A stretch of DNA of 46,685 nt, taken from Deltaproteobacteria bacterium (GTDB lineage: Bacteria > Desulfobacterota > Desulfuromonadia > Geobacterales > Geobacteraceae). Under the pieces are notes generated by a model. That model was not told the origin of the DNA. It worked only from the letters and a program-made list of their open reading frames with translations, and searched no databases. Positions 8,811-16,842 of the stretch are shown here, piece after piece; within the stretch, counting starts at the first letter, position 1, and every line of letters begins with the position of its first letter. The stretch covers positions 1 through 46,685 of the forward strand of contig SBEG01000030.1 of NCBI GenBank assembly GCA_009668975.1, in the 5' to 3' direction. Both the position numbers and the translations under genes were made by a program.

Positions 8811-10103
8811 CTACTTCTCTATCTCTGTAACACTTGCCTGACTCAGGAGGAAATCGATAGTCTTGTCTTCTCTCATCTGCATGACAAGTGTATCTTTTGC
8901 ATAGGGATTTGACTGGTATATCCCGAAGATCACCTCAAAGTCCTTGTTCGCCTGGGCGGCAATGTCACGAATCTTCTCTTCGATAGCAGCCTCTTCGACC
9001 GTAATGTTTTCCTTTTCGGCAATGGCCGCAAGAAGTAAAGAGCCCTTCACCTGATTAACCGCAACACTTCGCGACTGCTCTCTGATCTTCTCTTCACTGG
9101 TCCCAAGCTGTTCAAAAGACATGTTTTGGCCGGCCAGATTACTCTTCATATTCTCGATCAGAACATTGAGCTGCTTTTCGACCATCGCCTCGGGAACCTC
9201 AAAATCATGCTTTTCGATCAAAGCCTTGACAATATTGTCACGCAATTCGTTTTCAATTTTTTGTGCTTCTTCTTTTTCGTAAACTTCAGAAATCCTGGCC
9301 TTCAGTTCACTCAGACCCTCAAATGAACCGAACTGCTTTGCGAAATCATCATCTAGGGGCGGAAGCTCTTTGGCCTTGATCTCTTTCAGCTTCACTTCAA
9401 AGGTGGCATCCTTTCCCGCCAATTCGGCATTACCATAGTCCGCGGGGAAGGTAACTTTAATTTCCCGAAAATCTCCGGGAGACATCCCGATAACTTGATC
9501 TTCAAAACCCGGGATAAAGTTTTTGGATCCCAACTGAAGGAGATAATCCTGAGCTTCACCTCTGTCAAAAGGCACACCATCTAGGAATCCTTTAAAATCC
9601 ATGGAAACGAAGTCTCCATCAACCGCCGGTCGGGGCCCCTCAACGACCTTTAGCTGGGCCATCCCCTCCTGGAGTTCCACAAGTCTCGCATCGACAACTT
9701 TTTCATCGGCGACCAAAATCCGCTTTTCAACCTGAACACCCTTGTACTCTTTCAAATCAATTTCCGGTGCGGTTTCGATGGTCGCCGCATATTTGAAAGG
9801 TTCGCCCGTTTTCAACGGATCAGTTTCGAAGTCAGGTTGTGATACAGGCATTATTTTATTTTCAATCAGCGCCTTGAAATACGTATCGTTGATGAGGTTC
9901 TTTAAGGCGTCCGCCTCCATTCTCTCACCATAGTGTTTCTCTATAATGGCTCTGGGCACTTTGCCTTTTCTAAAACCCTTGATCGAAACAGTTTTCTTGA
10001 TCTCTTCATACACCTTCTCAATTTCTTTGGAAACGCGTTCGGAAGGAATTTCGAAGGAAATTTTCTTTTTAACCGGGCTAAGATTCTCGACATTGACAAG
10101 CAT
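8811..10103 (-). CDS. tig: Trigger factor (ribosome-associated chaperone / prolyl isomerase)
   Basis: A 430-residue protein with three parts: an N-terminal ribosome-binding domain carrying the signature GFRKGKVP (43-50), a central FKBP-type isomerase domain (about 155-245, with DFKGFLDG and IPGFEDQ), and a helical C-terminal chaperone domain. It binds near the peptide exit tunnel and shields nascent chains. It heads tig-clpP-clpX. No terminator separates it from the tRNA array upstream, so read-through from the tRNA promoter is possible. Confidence 0.97.
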   Translation of the reverse strand: MLVNVENLSPVKKKISFEIPSERVSKEIEKVYEEIKKTVSIKGFRKGKVPRAIIEKHYGERMEADALKNLINDTYFKALIENKIMPVSQPDFETDPLKTGEPFKYAATIETAPEIDLKEYKGVQVEKRILVADEKVVDARLVELQEGMAQLKVVEGPRPAVDGDFVSMDFKGFLDGVPFDRGEAQDYLLQLGSKNFIPGFEDQVIGMSPGDFREIKVTFPADYGNAELAGKDATFEVKLKEIKAKELPPLDDDFAKQFGSFEGLSELKARISEVYEKEEAQKIENELRDNIVKALIEKHDFEVPEAMVEKQLNVLIENMKSNLAGQNMSFEQLGTSEEKIREQSRSVAVNQVKGSLLLAAIAEKENITVEEAAIEEKIRDIAAQANKDFEVIFGIYQSNPYAKDTLVMQMREDKTIDFLLSQASVTEIEK

Positions 10104-10203
10104 GGATTTACCTCTCTCAGTTTCTCTATTCGAAGTCTTAGAAGAACATTCTAGTTGGAATCAGTGGCAAGGGGGGGGTTTTTCCGCGGCTGCTCGGATT
10201 AAT

Positions 10204-10288
10204 TGGTGCGAGAGAGGGGAGTTGAACCCCTAAGCCTTGCGGCGCTGGATCCTAAGTCCAGTGCGTCTGCCAGTTCCGCCACTCTCGC
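10204..10288 (-). tRNA. tRNA-Leu (anticodon TAG)
   Basis: An 85-nt class II tRNA on the minus strand with a long variable arm. The acceptor GCGAGAG is paired, the anticodon loop CTTAGGA gives TAG, the T-loop is TTCAACT, and CCA is encoded. It is the last of four tandem tRNAs. Confidence 0.96.
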
Positions 10289-10308
10289 AGTTCACTTTGT
10301 GAATATGA

Positions 10309-10334
10309 ATAAGCCCCGTGACAACGGGGCTTAT
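10309..10334 (-). other. Strong hairpin between tRNA-His and tRNA-Leu
   Basis: ATAAGCCCCGT and its exact complement form an 11-bp stem with a 4-nt loop. On the minus strand it is followed by TTATTCATATT, T-rich but not a clean U-tract. It may be a partial terminator setting tRNA-Leu and tig expression apart from the first three tRNAs, or an RNA-processing signal. Confidence 0.65.
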
Positions 10335-10340
10335 GTTAAA

Positions 10341-10417
10341 TGGGGTGGCTGATGGGATTCGAACCCACGAATGAACGAGTCACAGTCGTTTGTGTTAACC
10401 GCTTCACCACAGCCACC
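10341..10417 (-). tRNA. tRNA-His (anticodon GTG)
   Basis: A minus-strand cloverleaf with anticodon loop CTGTGAC (GTG), T-loop TTCGAAT and encoded CCA. A G precedes the acceptor stem GTGGCTG and can pair with C73, giving the G(-1) identity element needed by histidyl-tRNA synthetase. Confidence 0.96.
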
Positions 10418-10432
10418 ATAATAGTATATAAT

Positions 10433-10509
<77 letters not shown>

Positions 10510-10515
10510 AAAATT

Positions 10516-10593
10516 TGGTCGGGGTGAGAGGATTCGAACCTCCGGCCCCCTGCTCCCAAGGCAGGTGCGCTAGCCAGGCTGCGCTACACCCCG
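10516..10593 (-). tRNA. tRNA-Pro (anticodon TGG)
   Basis: A 78-nt minus-strand cloverleaf. The acceptor CGGGGTG is fully paired with A as discriminator base, the anticodon loop CTTGGGA gives TGG, the T-loop is TTCGAAT, and CCA is encoded. It is the first tRNA of the array, just behind a consensus promoter. Confidence 0.96.
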
Positions 10594-10608
10594 ACAAAAA
10601 AGAGCATA

Positions 10609-10637
10609 TTTATACCACGGAAAAATGAGTCGCGCAA
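10609..10637 (-). promoter_or_regulatory. Promoter of the tRNA array
   Basis: On the minus strand TTGCGC (10637-10632) and TATAAA (10614-10609) are separated by exactly 17 nt, just before tRNA-Pro. Transcription should start near 10602. The GC-rich discriminator expected of a stringently controlled promoter is not obvious. Confidence 0.72.
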
Positions 10638-10647
10638 GCTTTTTTTA

Positions 10648-11244
10648 TCATCCTCTCAGAACGCCAAGAAACTTTCTCAGCTCCTCCATGGCCTGCCCCC
10701 GGTGACTGATGCTGTTTTTAATTGTCAGATCGAGCTCCGCCAGGGTCTTACCATACTCCGGGACAAGGAATAGCGGGTCGTAGCCGAAGCCTTCAGTCCC
10801 TCGGGGAGAAGCGAGCAGCATCCCGTTTAATGTACCACAAAAAGTCCTGCAGGTGCCATCGGGAAAACAAAGAGCAACGGCACAGGAAAAGAAAGCCGCT
10901 CGCTCCTGGCCCGAAAACTCCGCAAGGTCCCGGAGCAGTTTACGATTATTATCCGCATCACTGGCCCCAACGCCCGCATACCTTGCCGAGTACACTCCGG
11001 GGCGGCCGCCCAAAACGTCCACCACCAAGCCGGAATCATCAGCCATGGCAGGAATGCCCGTTGCCCGAACCGCACTCATGGCCTTTTTGCGGGCATTTTC
11101 CTCAAAGGACTGGCCATCTTCTATGACCTCGGGCAAATCCGGAAAATCAGCCAGACAATAAACCCGATCAACGTAACCGGCAAGCAGTTGCCTTATTTCG
11201 AGCAGTTTACCTTTATTTCCCGTTGCCACCAGCAATTCTTTCAC
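10648..11244 (-). CDS. rdgB: Non-canonical purine NTP pyrophosphatase (RdgB/HAM1)
   Basis: A 198-residue Ham1-family house-cleaning enzyme that hydrolyses dITP and XTP to the monophosphates and keeps deaminated purines out of DNA. Visible marks are the N-terminal [11 protein letters not shown] loop, the catalytic MADDSGL (Asp69/Asp70), the specificity segment GFGYDPLF and the C-terminal SHRG. Its ATG overlaps the rph stop by four bases, a very common rph-rdgB pairing. Confidence 0.96.
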   Translation of the reverse strand: MKELLVATGNKGKLLEIRQLLAGYVDRVYCLADFPDLPEVIEDGQSFEENARKKAMSAVRATGIPAMADDSGLVVDVLGGRPGVYSARYAGVGASDADNNRKLLRDLAEFSGQERAAFFSCAVALCFPDGTCRTFCGTLNGMLLASPRGTEGFGYDPLFLVPEYGKTLAELDLTIKNSISHRGQAMEELRKFLGVLRG

Positions 11245-11957
11245 GACTGCAGAGCCTCTGCCTGAATTTCAAACAGGCGCCGAATCCCCGATACGGCAAA
11301 AGAGCGCATTGCATCCATCTCCGCAATGCCGAACGGCTTTGTTTCAGCGGTTCCTTGAACCTCAACGAAACGATCCGAAGAAGTCATGACAAAATTCATG
11401 TCAACTTCTGCCGACGAATCCTCTGCATAATCCAGATCGAGCAAGATGTGTCCATTCACGATCCCGACACTCACCGCGGCAACCGCCTCAAGCAGGGGGC
11501 TGCGCGAAAGAACATTCGCGGAACAGAGCTTCTGCACGGCATCTGCCAATGCCACATAAGCGCCGGTAATAGAGGCCGTACGCGTCCCGCCATCGGCCTG
11601 GATAACATCGCAATCGATAAAGATCGTCCGTTCGCCAAGCAGCGACAAATCCGTCACCGCTCGCAACGAGCGGCCGATGAGACGCTGAATCTCGTGGGTG
11701 CGGCCACCCACCTTCCCTCGGGAGGACTCCCGCGAAGAGCGAGTTTGCGTAGCCCGTGGCAACATGGAATATTCCGCCGTCAACCACCCTGACCCCTTCC
11801 CCCGCAAAAAAGAAGGGACACCATCTTCAACAGAAGCAGTACAGATCACCTTGGTATTGCCGAATTCCACTAAAACGGAGCCTTCGGCATACTTCGTAAA
11901 ATTTCGTGTAATTTTTACTTCTCTGAGACTATCCGCCCCATGCTCCGGCCCACGCAT
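11241..11957 (-). CDS. rph: Ribonuclease PH
   Basis: A phosphorolytic 3'-to-5' exoribonuclease that trims tRNA 3' ends. The start was set at the ATG giving MRGPEHG because GGAGG lies 4 nt upstream and the length becomes 238 residues, the usual size; a TTG five codons earlier is less likely. Recognisable segments are [11 protein letters not shown], the ATQTRSSRE phosphate-binding region, and [18 protein letters not shown]. It lies upstream of the tRNA array, which fits its substrate, though the array has its own promoter. Confidence 0.96.
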   Translation of the reverse strand: MRGPEHGADSLREVKITRNFTKYAEGSVLVEFGNTKVICTASVEDGVPSFLRGKGSGWLTAEYSMLPRATQTRSSRESSRGKVGGRTHEIQRLIGRSLRAVTDLSLLGERTIFIDCDVIQADGGTRTASITGAYVALADAVQKLCSANVLSRSPLLEAVAAVSVGIVNGHILLDLDYAEDSSAEVDMNFVMTSSDRFVEVQGTAETKPFGIAEMDAMRSFAVSGIRRLFEIQAEALQS

Positions 11958-12135
11958 CACACCTCCCAACAACTCCTAGGATAATTTACGGCAAAGAACT
12001 CAGCAACAATCCGGCGCAGCAATAACACATCAGGTCCTGGATAGTAAAAAAAAATCGCAACGACAGCAATCCGCCAGAGCAGATCACAAAAATAAGGGGT
12101 TTCGGGAAACATTATCGTCTCCGCAACCCCGTTAA

Positions 12136-12165
12136 AAGCTAGCCTATGTGCCGTCACTTTGTCAA
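12136..12165 (-). promoter_or_regulatory. Weak candidate promoter for rph-rdgB
   Basis: A perfect TTGACA on the minus strand (12165-12160) is followed after 18 nt by TAGCTT, a poor -10. It lies about 180 nt before rph and after the terminator of the preceding gene, so position fits better than sequence. The rest of the 11958-12283 gap shows no convincing ORF. Confidence 0.35.
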
Positions 12166-12196
12166 TAGATAAGGAATACCGGAAGACCCGCCACGT

Positions 12197-12232
12197 AAAA
12201 AGGGCCTGTACGCAATAGGCACAGACCCCTTT
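12197..12232 (-). terminator. Intrinsic terminator after the DUF4242 gene
   Basis: On the minus strand a 12-bp stem with two G-U pairs (AAAGGGGTCTGT with ACAGGCCCTTTT) closes an 11-nt loop and ends in five T. It lies about 50 nt after the DUF4242 stop. Confidence 0.8.
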
Positions 12233-12283
12233 ACACAAACCTTCTGCCTTGTAGCAACTGGCATTCTGCTATTTTCACTGGTA

Positions 12284-12556
12284 CTATTCTGCTGTCGTGG
12301 GATCAATCATCCGCTTCACTTCGGCGACACTGTTTGCCGGGAATCCACCACGCTTTGCATGCTCCAACACCATTTCTTTATTCGGTGCAATGTAGACACA
12401 ATAAATTTTATCTTCCGTCACATAACTCTGCACCCACTGCACCTCAGGGCCAAGCTCCTTGAGAACGCTACAGGACTTCTGGGAAATGCCCTGCATATCC
12501 TCCGGCCCAATATTACCCGCACCTGGAATCTCTCTTTCGATAACGTACTTCGGCAT
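12284..12556 (-). CDS. DUF4242 family small protein (SCO4226-like)
   Basis: A 90-residue soluble protein with a beta-alpha-beta layout: it begins PKYVIEREIPGAG, then VQWVQSYVTEDKIYCVYIAP and a final EHAKRGGFPAN helix. This is the pattern of DUF4242, a ferredoxin-like fold whose member SCO4226 has been described as nickel-binding; the biochemical role of the family is otherwise unsettled. GGAG lies 8 nt before the ATG. It is flanked by its own terminator and separated from the upstream amiS-like gene by another, so it is a monocistronic unit. Confidence 0.82.
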   Translation of the reverse strand: MPKYVIEREIPGAGNIGPEDMQGISQKSCSVLKELGPEVQWVQSYVTEDKIYCVYIAPNKEMVLEHAKRGGFPANSVAEVKRMIDPTTAE

Positions 12557-12701
12557 GGTTTACTCCTTTTCCTAATGGGACTGTAAAGTTGCCTACTCGA
12601 ATACTGGTTTTGATTGTATCAAGAGTCTTATGAAATGCAAATCAAATTCTCATTAAAAACACAAATGCGCTCCAGACCATCGAATTATCATCACAAGTAA
12701 C

Positions 12702-12738
12702 AAAAGCCGCCTACCCATGAAAAAGGAAGGCGGCTTTT
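12702..12738 (-). terminator. Intrinsic terminator after the AmiS/UreI gene
   Basis: AAAAGCCGCCT and AGGCGGCTTTT form a perfect 11-bp stem with a 15-nt loop. Both strands end in T-runs, so it can work in either direction. It lies 22 nt after the amiS stop. Confidence 0.88.
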
Positions 12739-12759
12739 GAAACAATTACCTGAGAAAGC

Positions 12760-13287
12760 CTAGAAAGGAAGCTTGCCGGCAATCAGAAGGTAGAATGCCG
12801 GCACCAATGCACCAACAACACACCACAAGAGAAGGCTGTAAGCAAGAATTTTTCCAGTAGCCTTACCATAACCGACGAGAACCACTTCGAATGTAAGAAC
12901 AGTATAACCTAGAGCACAGAGTCCAAGATAAGGTATCTTGGGAACCAACTGAGCACCATCTGCACCAACGGGACCACCAGTAAACCAAGCAACTGTATAA
13001 ACGGCTGAAACAACCATAACCGCGAAACTTACATTGGCCACAGAGCGCAAGTCTTCAAGACCAGCAAGCAGTGCATAAGAAGTAACCAAGTACAGGAGAC
13101 CGTGCGCATAAAGCAAACCCGCACCAAAATTGTTGCCAGATACCGACTCAAGGATACCCACGACAACTGTCAGCAAACCAACGAGGCCAGCAATAGCACC
13201 GGTACCCTTAGGCTCTCCTTTTCCCAAGAACATGAGAGCAAGCGCATACCAAAACGTAGTAATTGCAATTAATGCTGCTAAAGTCAT
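12760..13287 (-). CDS. AmiS/UreI family inner-membrane transporter/channel
   Basis: A 175-residue, very hydrophobic protein with about six transmembrane helices, starting directly with a membrane segment. The motifs LYAHGLLYLVTSYALLAGLE and the FTGGP/PYLGL region place it in the AmiS/UreI family, which includes the proton-gated urea channel UreI of Helicobacter and the presumed short-chain amide transporter AmiS. No urease or amidase gene is in the window, so the substrate is open. GGAGG precedes the ATG by 7 nt. It is a single-gene unit with a long untranslated region upstream. Confidence 0.87.
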   Translation of the reverse strand: MTLAALIAITTFWYALALMFLGKGEPKGTGAIAGLVGLLTVVVGILESVSGNNFGAGLLYAHGLLYLVTSYALLAGLEDLRSVANVSFAVMVVSAVYTVAWFTGGPVGADGAQLVPKIPYLGLCALGYTVLTFEVVLVGYGKATGKILAYSLLLWCVVGALVPAFYLLIAGKLPF

Positions 13288-13824
13288 CTTTTTTCCTCCC
13301 TCATTAAAATAGTTATTACCACCACAACAGACTGTACATCAGAATCTAGACGACAATACCGTTAAACCCTTCTTCCTGCACTTCCCTCCTTTCTGAAAAG
13401 ATGCTAAGAAACCATAAATCCGAAAGGACACGACCATTGCTCAAAGTGGAAAGATGATGCAATACAGACACACCCCACGGACAATCCAAAACATTGTTTG
13501 TTAATTAGCAATTTAGATGCCAAGAAAAAGCGCAGACATATCTGTTGAGGATTTACGACAAGATTCTGATTAATATTCGATTTAGATACGTTTTCCGTGA
13601 AGACCGACGAAACATCTGAAATAAAAGATCGTATACACAATCCGTGAATTTGTTTACTTTCAGAACATATTTCTATTATAGAACAGTTTTTGCACCAAAC
13701 TGTGCCTGCCGCAAGGCAGCAATAAAGCGCTATTTCATTACGTACGCTGAACAGGGCATCGTCGATAATCGTTCCCGCCAAATGCATCCGCAACGCACAA
13801 CATCGAACGAGTACTACTATTATC
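13288..13824. other. 537-nt intergenic region upstream of the UreI-family gene
   Basis: No convincing protein gene is seen on either strand. A 178-codon minus-strand frame overlaps the neighbouring methyltransferase but is Cys-rich and low in typical coding character, with no Shine-Dalgarno sequence. The stretch is AT-rich. A minus-strand TATAAT at 13680-13675 lacks a good -35 partner. The long leader may hold regulatory sites for the channel gene, but I found no recognisable riboswitch. Confidence 0.5.
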
Positions 13825-14952
13825 TCAATACAGTTCGTACCTGAGCAAACGGCATTCAATTGCCCCATTAAAAAGTACAATTCGCCGAGCTGGCCTAAGA
13901 CCAATACAGGAAGCCAATGACGGATTACCACATAAAACAAAGGCTGTATACCCCGAATAAAATTTCTTCAGGGTGTCACCCAGCTTTTTGTATAAAATCC
14001 TCAGGGCCTCTTCATCTCCCAAACGGATTCCGTATGGCGGATTACACAAAAGAATCCCGGGAGAAGCAGGGGAAACACCCTCACCGATGCCGGCCCGTGA
14101 GAATGTCACAAGATTGCCGACTCCGGCACGATCGGCGTTTTTCCGAGCGACATCCAGAGCACCAACGGACAAATCCGAACCGAGAATCGGCACTGACAAT
14201 GTCTCCTCCACCTGCTCCTGCGCTTCTTTCAAGACCACACTCCAGGTTTCGGGATCGAAAGACATCCATCGCTGAAAGCCAAACCCAGCTCTTGTGAGAC
14301 CCGGGGCACGCCGGGAAGCCTTCAACGCAGCCTCAACAGGTATCGTACCTGATCCACACATAGGATCCACGAGCGGAACATTCCCGTCCCACCCGCTTAA
14401 ATCAATAATGGCAGCAGCGAGCGACTCCCGTAAAGGAGCCTCCTTCCTGTCCAAACGATAGCCTCTTTTGTCAAGACTGCTCCCGGAACTATCGAGGCTG
14501 ACCGTACAGTAATTGCGAACAAGGTGCAGATTCACCTGAAGATCAGGTGACCGACTGTCCACATTGGGCCTGCGGCCACAGGAATCTCGTAGCGAATCAA
14601 CAATCGCATCCTTGGCCTTCAAAGCTGCAAAGCCCGAATGTGTGATCTTCGAATCGCGTAGATTACAGGAGACCGCCAGGGTAAGGTCAGGAGTAAGATA
14701 CTGCTGCCAGGAGATGGCGCGGACCCCATCATATAATTGCTGGGGGGTTTCACAGGCAAATTCCGCAACCGTCACCAGCACTCGATGTGCGGTGCGCAAC
14801 CAGAGATTGGCGCGATAACAGTCTTTCATATCGCCCTTGAACCGGACTCCACCCTTTTCCAAGGTCACTGCCTGGACACCCAAACTCTTAATCTCAGCGG
14901 CAAGCACTTCTTCCACACCTTTGGCTGCTGTTGCAAAAAAATCCATCTCCAT
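13825..14952 (-). CDS. THUMP-domain class I methyltransferase (RlmL-like, 23S rRNA m2G)
   Basis: A 375-residue RNA methyltransferase. The N-terminal half (about 1-165) is a ferredoxin-like plus THUMP RNA-binding region with MDFFATAAKGVEEVL at the start; the C-terminal half is a Rossmann methyltransferase with DPMCGSGT (196-203) and the catalytic NPPYG (304-308). It matches the N-terminal RlmL part of the fused E. coli RlmKL, which makes m2G2445 in 23S rRNA; the RlmK half is absent. The start at 14952 has GGAG 8 nt upstream; an earlier ATG has no support. It sits behind the rpoD terminator. Confidence 0.9.
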   Translation of the reverse strand: MEMDFFATAAKGVEEVLAAEIKSLGVQAVTLEKGGVRFKGDMKDCYRANLWLRTAHRVLVTVAEFACETPQQLYDGVRAISWQQYLTPDLTLAVSCNLRDSKITHSGFAALKAKDAIVDSLRDSCGRRPNVDSRSPDLQVNLHLVRNYCTVSLDSSGSSLDKRGYRLDRKEAPLRESLAAAIIDLSGWDGNVPLVDPMCGSGTIPVEAALKASRRAPGLTRAGFGFQRWMSFDPETWSVVLKEAQEQVEETLSVPILGSDLSVGALDVARKNADRAGVGNLVTFSRAGIGEGVSPASPGILLCNPPYGIRLGDEEALRILYKKLGDTLKKFYSGYTAFVLCGNPSLASCIGLRPARRIVLFNGAIECRLLRYELY

Positions 14953-14983
14953 ACTGCTTTCTCCTTTATAACTATCACCAGAC

Positions 14984-15017
14984 AAAAAAGGCCGCGCCAA
15001 ATTGTTCGACGCGGCCT
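14984..15017 (-). terminator. Intrinsic terminator after rpoD
   Basis: AGGCCGCG and CGCGGCCT form an 8-bp GC-rich stem on the minus strand followed by six T. It lies 20 nt after the rpoD stop and would end the rpsU-cvpA-dnaG-rpoD transcript. Confidence 0.88.
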
Positions 15018-15036
15018 GACTCTTGATACAACAGAG

Positions 15037-16794
15037 CTATTCAACAAAGCTCTTCAACTTTTTACTTCGACTTGGATGTCGAAGTTTGCGGAGAGCCTTT
15101 GCCTCAATCTGCCGAATTCGCTCCCTGGTAACTTCAAAATTCTGACCAACTTCTTCGAGAGTATGATCGCTTTTCTCGCCGATGCCGAAGCGCATCCGCA
15201 AAACCTTTTCCTCTCGCGGAGTCAGACTCGAAAGAACCCGTGCCGTCTGCTCAGAAAGATTTGCCTTGATAACGGCCTCCAAGGGAGACACAACTCCCTT
15301 GTCCTCGATAAAGTCACCTAGATGCGAATCCTCTTCTTCCCCAATCGGAGTCTCCAGGGAGATCGGCTCCTTGGCAATCTTGAGAACCTTGCGAACCTTG
15401 TCAAGCGGCAGGCTCATCCGTTCGGCAATTTCCTCAGGCGACGGTTCACGTCCGATCTCCTGAACAAGTTGCCGGCTGGTACGAATTAGCTTGTTAATCG
15501 TCTCAATCATGTGAACCGGAATCCTGATCGTTCTGGCCTGATCAGCAATGGCCCGTGTTATCGCCTGACGAATCCACCAGGTGGCATAGGTTGAGAATTT
15601 GTAGCCACGCTGATATTCAAACTTGTCGACCGCTTTCATCAGGCCGATATTCCCCTCCTGAATCAGGTCAAGGAATTGCAGTCCGCGGTTGGTATATTTT
15701 TTGGCGATTGAAACGACGAGCCGCAGATTCGCTTCAACAAGTTCGGACTTGGCATCCTTGGATTTTCTTTCGCCCTCTTCAATACCCTTGATTTCTTTCG
15801 CCAATTCAACGGCAAGAAAGCCTGAGTCCTGCTCGATTTTTTCCAGCTTCTTTTGTGCCGACCGCAGCTTTTTCTCCATTTTCAAGGCTTCTTCCGTTGA
15901 AGAAGAGAGACGCGCCAGAAATTTTGTTCGGGCTGCTTCATTGTCGCGCGTGTCGTGACAAAATATTGTTAGCTCTTCAACGGAAATATTCGAGTCGTTG
16001 CTCACTTCATGGATTTCAGCCATGATTCGATCGACCTTGAGGGAAAGCTGCTTGAGCCGCAGGGCTATCCGCTCGATGTGGCGATCCTTGAGTCGCAAAG
16101 ACTTCAATAGATCCGCGGTCCTGGCTTTGAGATCCTGCAGCTCCAGGGTAAGCCGTTCTCGTTCGGCGCCAGCCTGAGTGTCCTGGAGAGCGCTCTGCAG
16201 ATTTTCCATATTCGCATCACAGGTTCTGATATCATTAATCATGGAAAGCAGACGGGTTTTCTGAACGTCCTCTTCATCCTCTTCGAGTTCTTCTTCCTCG
16301 ACCTCTTTGCTGATATCAGAGGCATTAATCTGAAAGTTCTCCAGCATGTCACCAAGAGCTATCACCTCTTTGACGGTAATAGGGGTGTTATAAATGACCC
16401 GTGCCACGTCCCGGTCGCCTTCCTCGATGCGCTTTGCAATTTCAACTTCACCTTCGCGAGTCAGGAGCGATACTGACCCCATCTCACGCAAGTACATACG
16501 GACCGGATCACTGGTTCTGCCTAATACTCCAGGCTCGAATTCAACCTCTTCCTGCTCACCTTCCAGTTCCTCTTCCTCTTCGAGATCCAGCTTGACCTTG
16601 GGAATTTTGACTTTCTGGGCCGAGTCGACAACCTCAATATCCATTTCGCCAAACATGCTCATCACATCATCAATCTGATCCGAGGAAACAATATCGGGGG
16701 GAAGCAAATCGTTAACCTCATCATAGGTCAGAAAACCCTTTTCCTTCCCTAAATCGATCAACTGCTTCACTTCATCCAAACTTTTTTTTGCCAT
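15037..16794 (-). CDS. rpoD: RNA polymerase primary sigma factor RpoD (sigma-70)
   Basis: A 585-residue group 1 sigma factor. It has an acidic region 1.1 with an EEEEE tract, region 1.2 ([13 protein letters not shown]), a non-conserved Glu-rich spacer, region 2 with [20 protein letters not shown] and the -10-reading [10 protein letters not shown], region 3, and region 4.2 ending [19 protein letters not shown]. The ATG at 16794 follows GAGGTG by 6 nt; a GTG within that Shine-Dalgarno sequence is an unlikely start. It is the final gene of the macromolecular-synthesis cluster. Confidence 0.98.
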   Translation of the reverse strand: MAKKSLDEVKQLIDLGKEKGFLTYDEVNDLLPPDIVSSDQIDDVMSMFGEMDIEVVDSAQKVKIPKVKLDLEEEEELEGEQEEVEFEPGVLGRTSDPVRMYLREMGSVSLLTREGEVEIAKRIEEGDRDVARVIYNTPITVKEVIALGDMLENFQINASDISKEVEEEELEEDEEDVQKTRLLSMINDIRTCDANMENLQSALQDTQAGAERERLTLELQDLKARTADLLKSLRLKDRHIERIALRLKQLSLKVDRIMAEIHEVSNDSNISVEELTIFCHDTRDNEAARTKFLARLSSSTEEALKMEKKLRSAQKKLEKIEQDSGFLAVELAKEIKGIEEGERKSKDAKSELVEANLRLVVSIAKKYTNRGLQFLDLIQEGNIGLMKAVDKFEYQRGYKFSTYATWWIRQAITRAIADQARTIRIPVHMIETINKLIRTSRQLVQEIGREPSPEEIAERMSLPLDKVRKVLKIAKEPISLETPIGEEEDSHLGDFIEDKGVVSPLEAVIKANLSEQTARVLSSLTPREEKVLRMRFGIGEKSDHTLEEVGQNFEVTRERIRQIEAKALRKLRHPSRSKKLKSFVE

Positions 16795-16842
16795 CCAGTT
16801 CACCTCGTCTTCAAGACAATCAAATCTATAGTTTCAAATAGT

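Noticed and set aside
13681..13720. A sigma-54 promoter on the minus strand (GGCAC ... TGC) upstream of the channel gene
   Set aside because: The spacing between the GG and GC elements is 11 nt and not 10, and the -12 element is poor.
13404..13940. A 178-codon minus-strand frame in the region upstream of the channel gene
   Set aside because: It overlaps the end of the methyltransferase, is Cys-rich with no known motif, and lacks a Shine-Dalgarno sequence.
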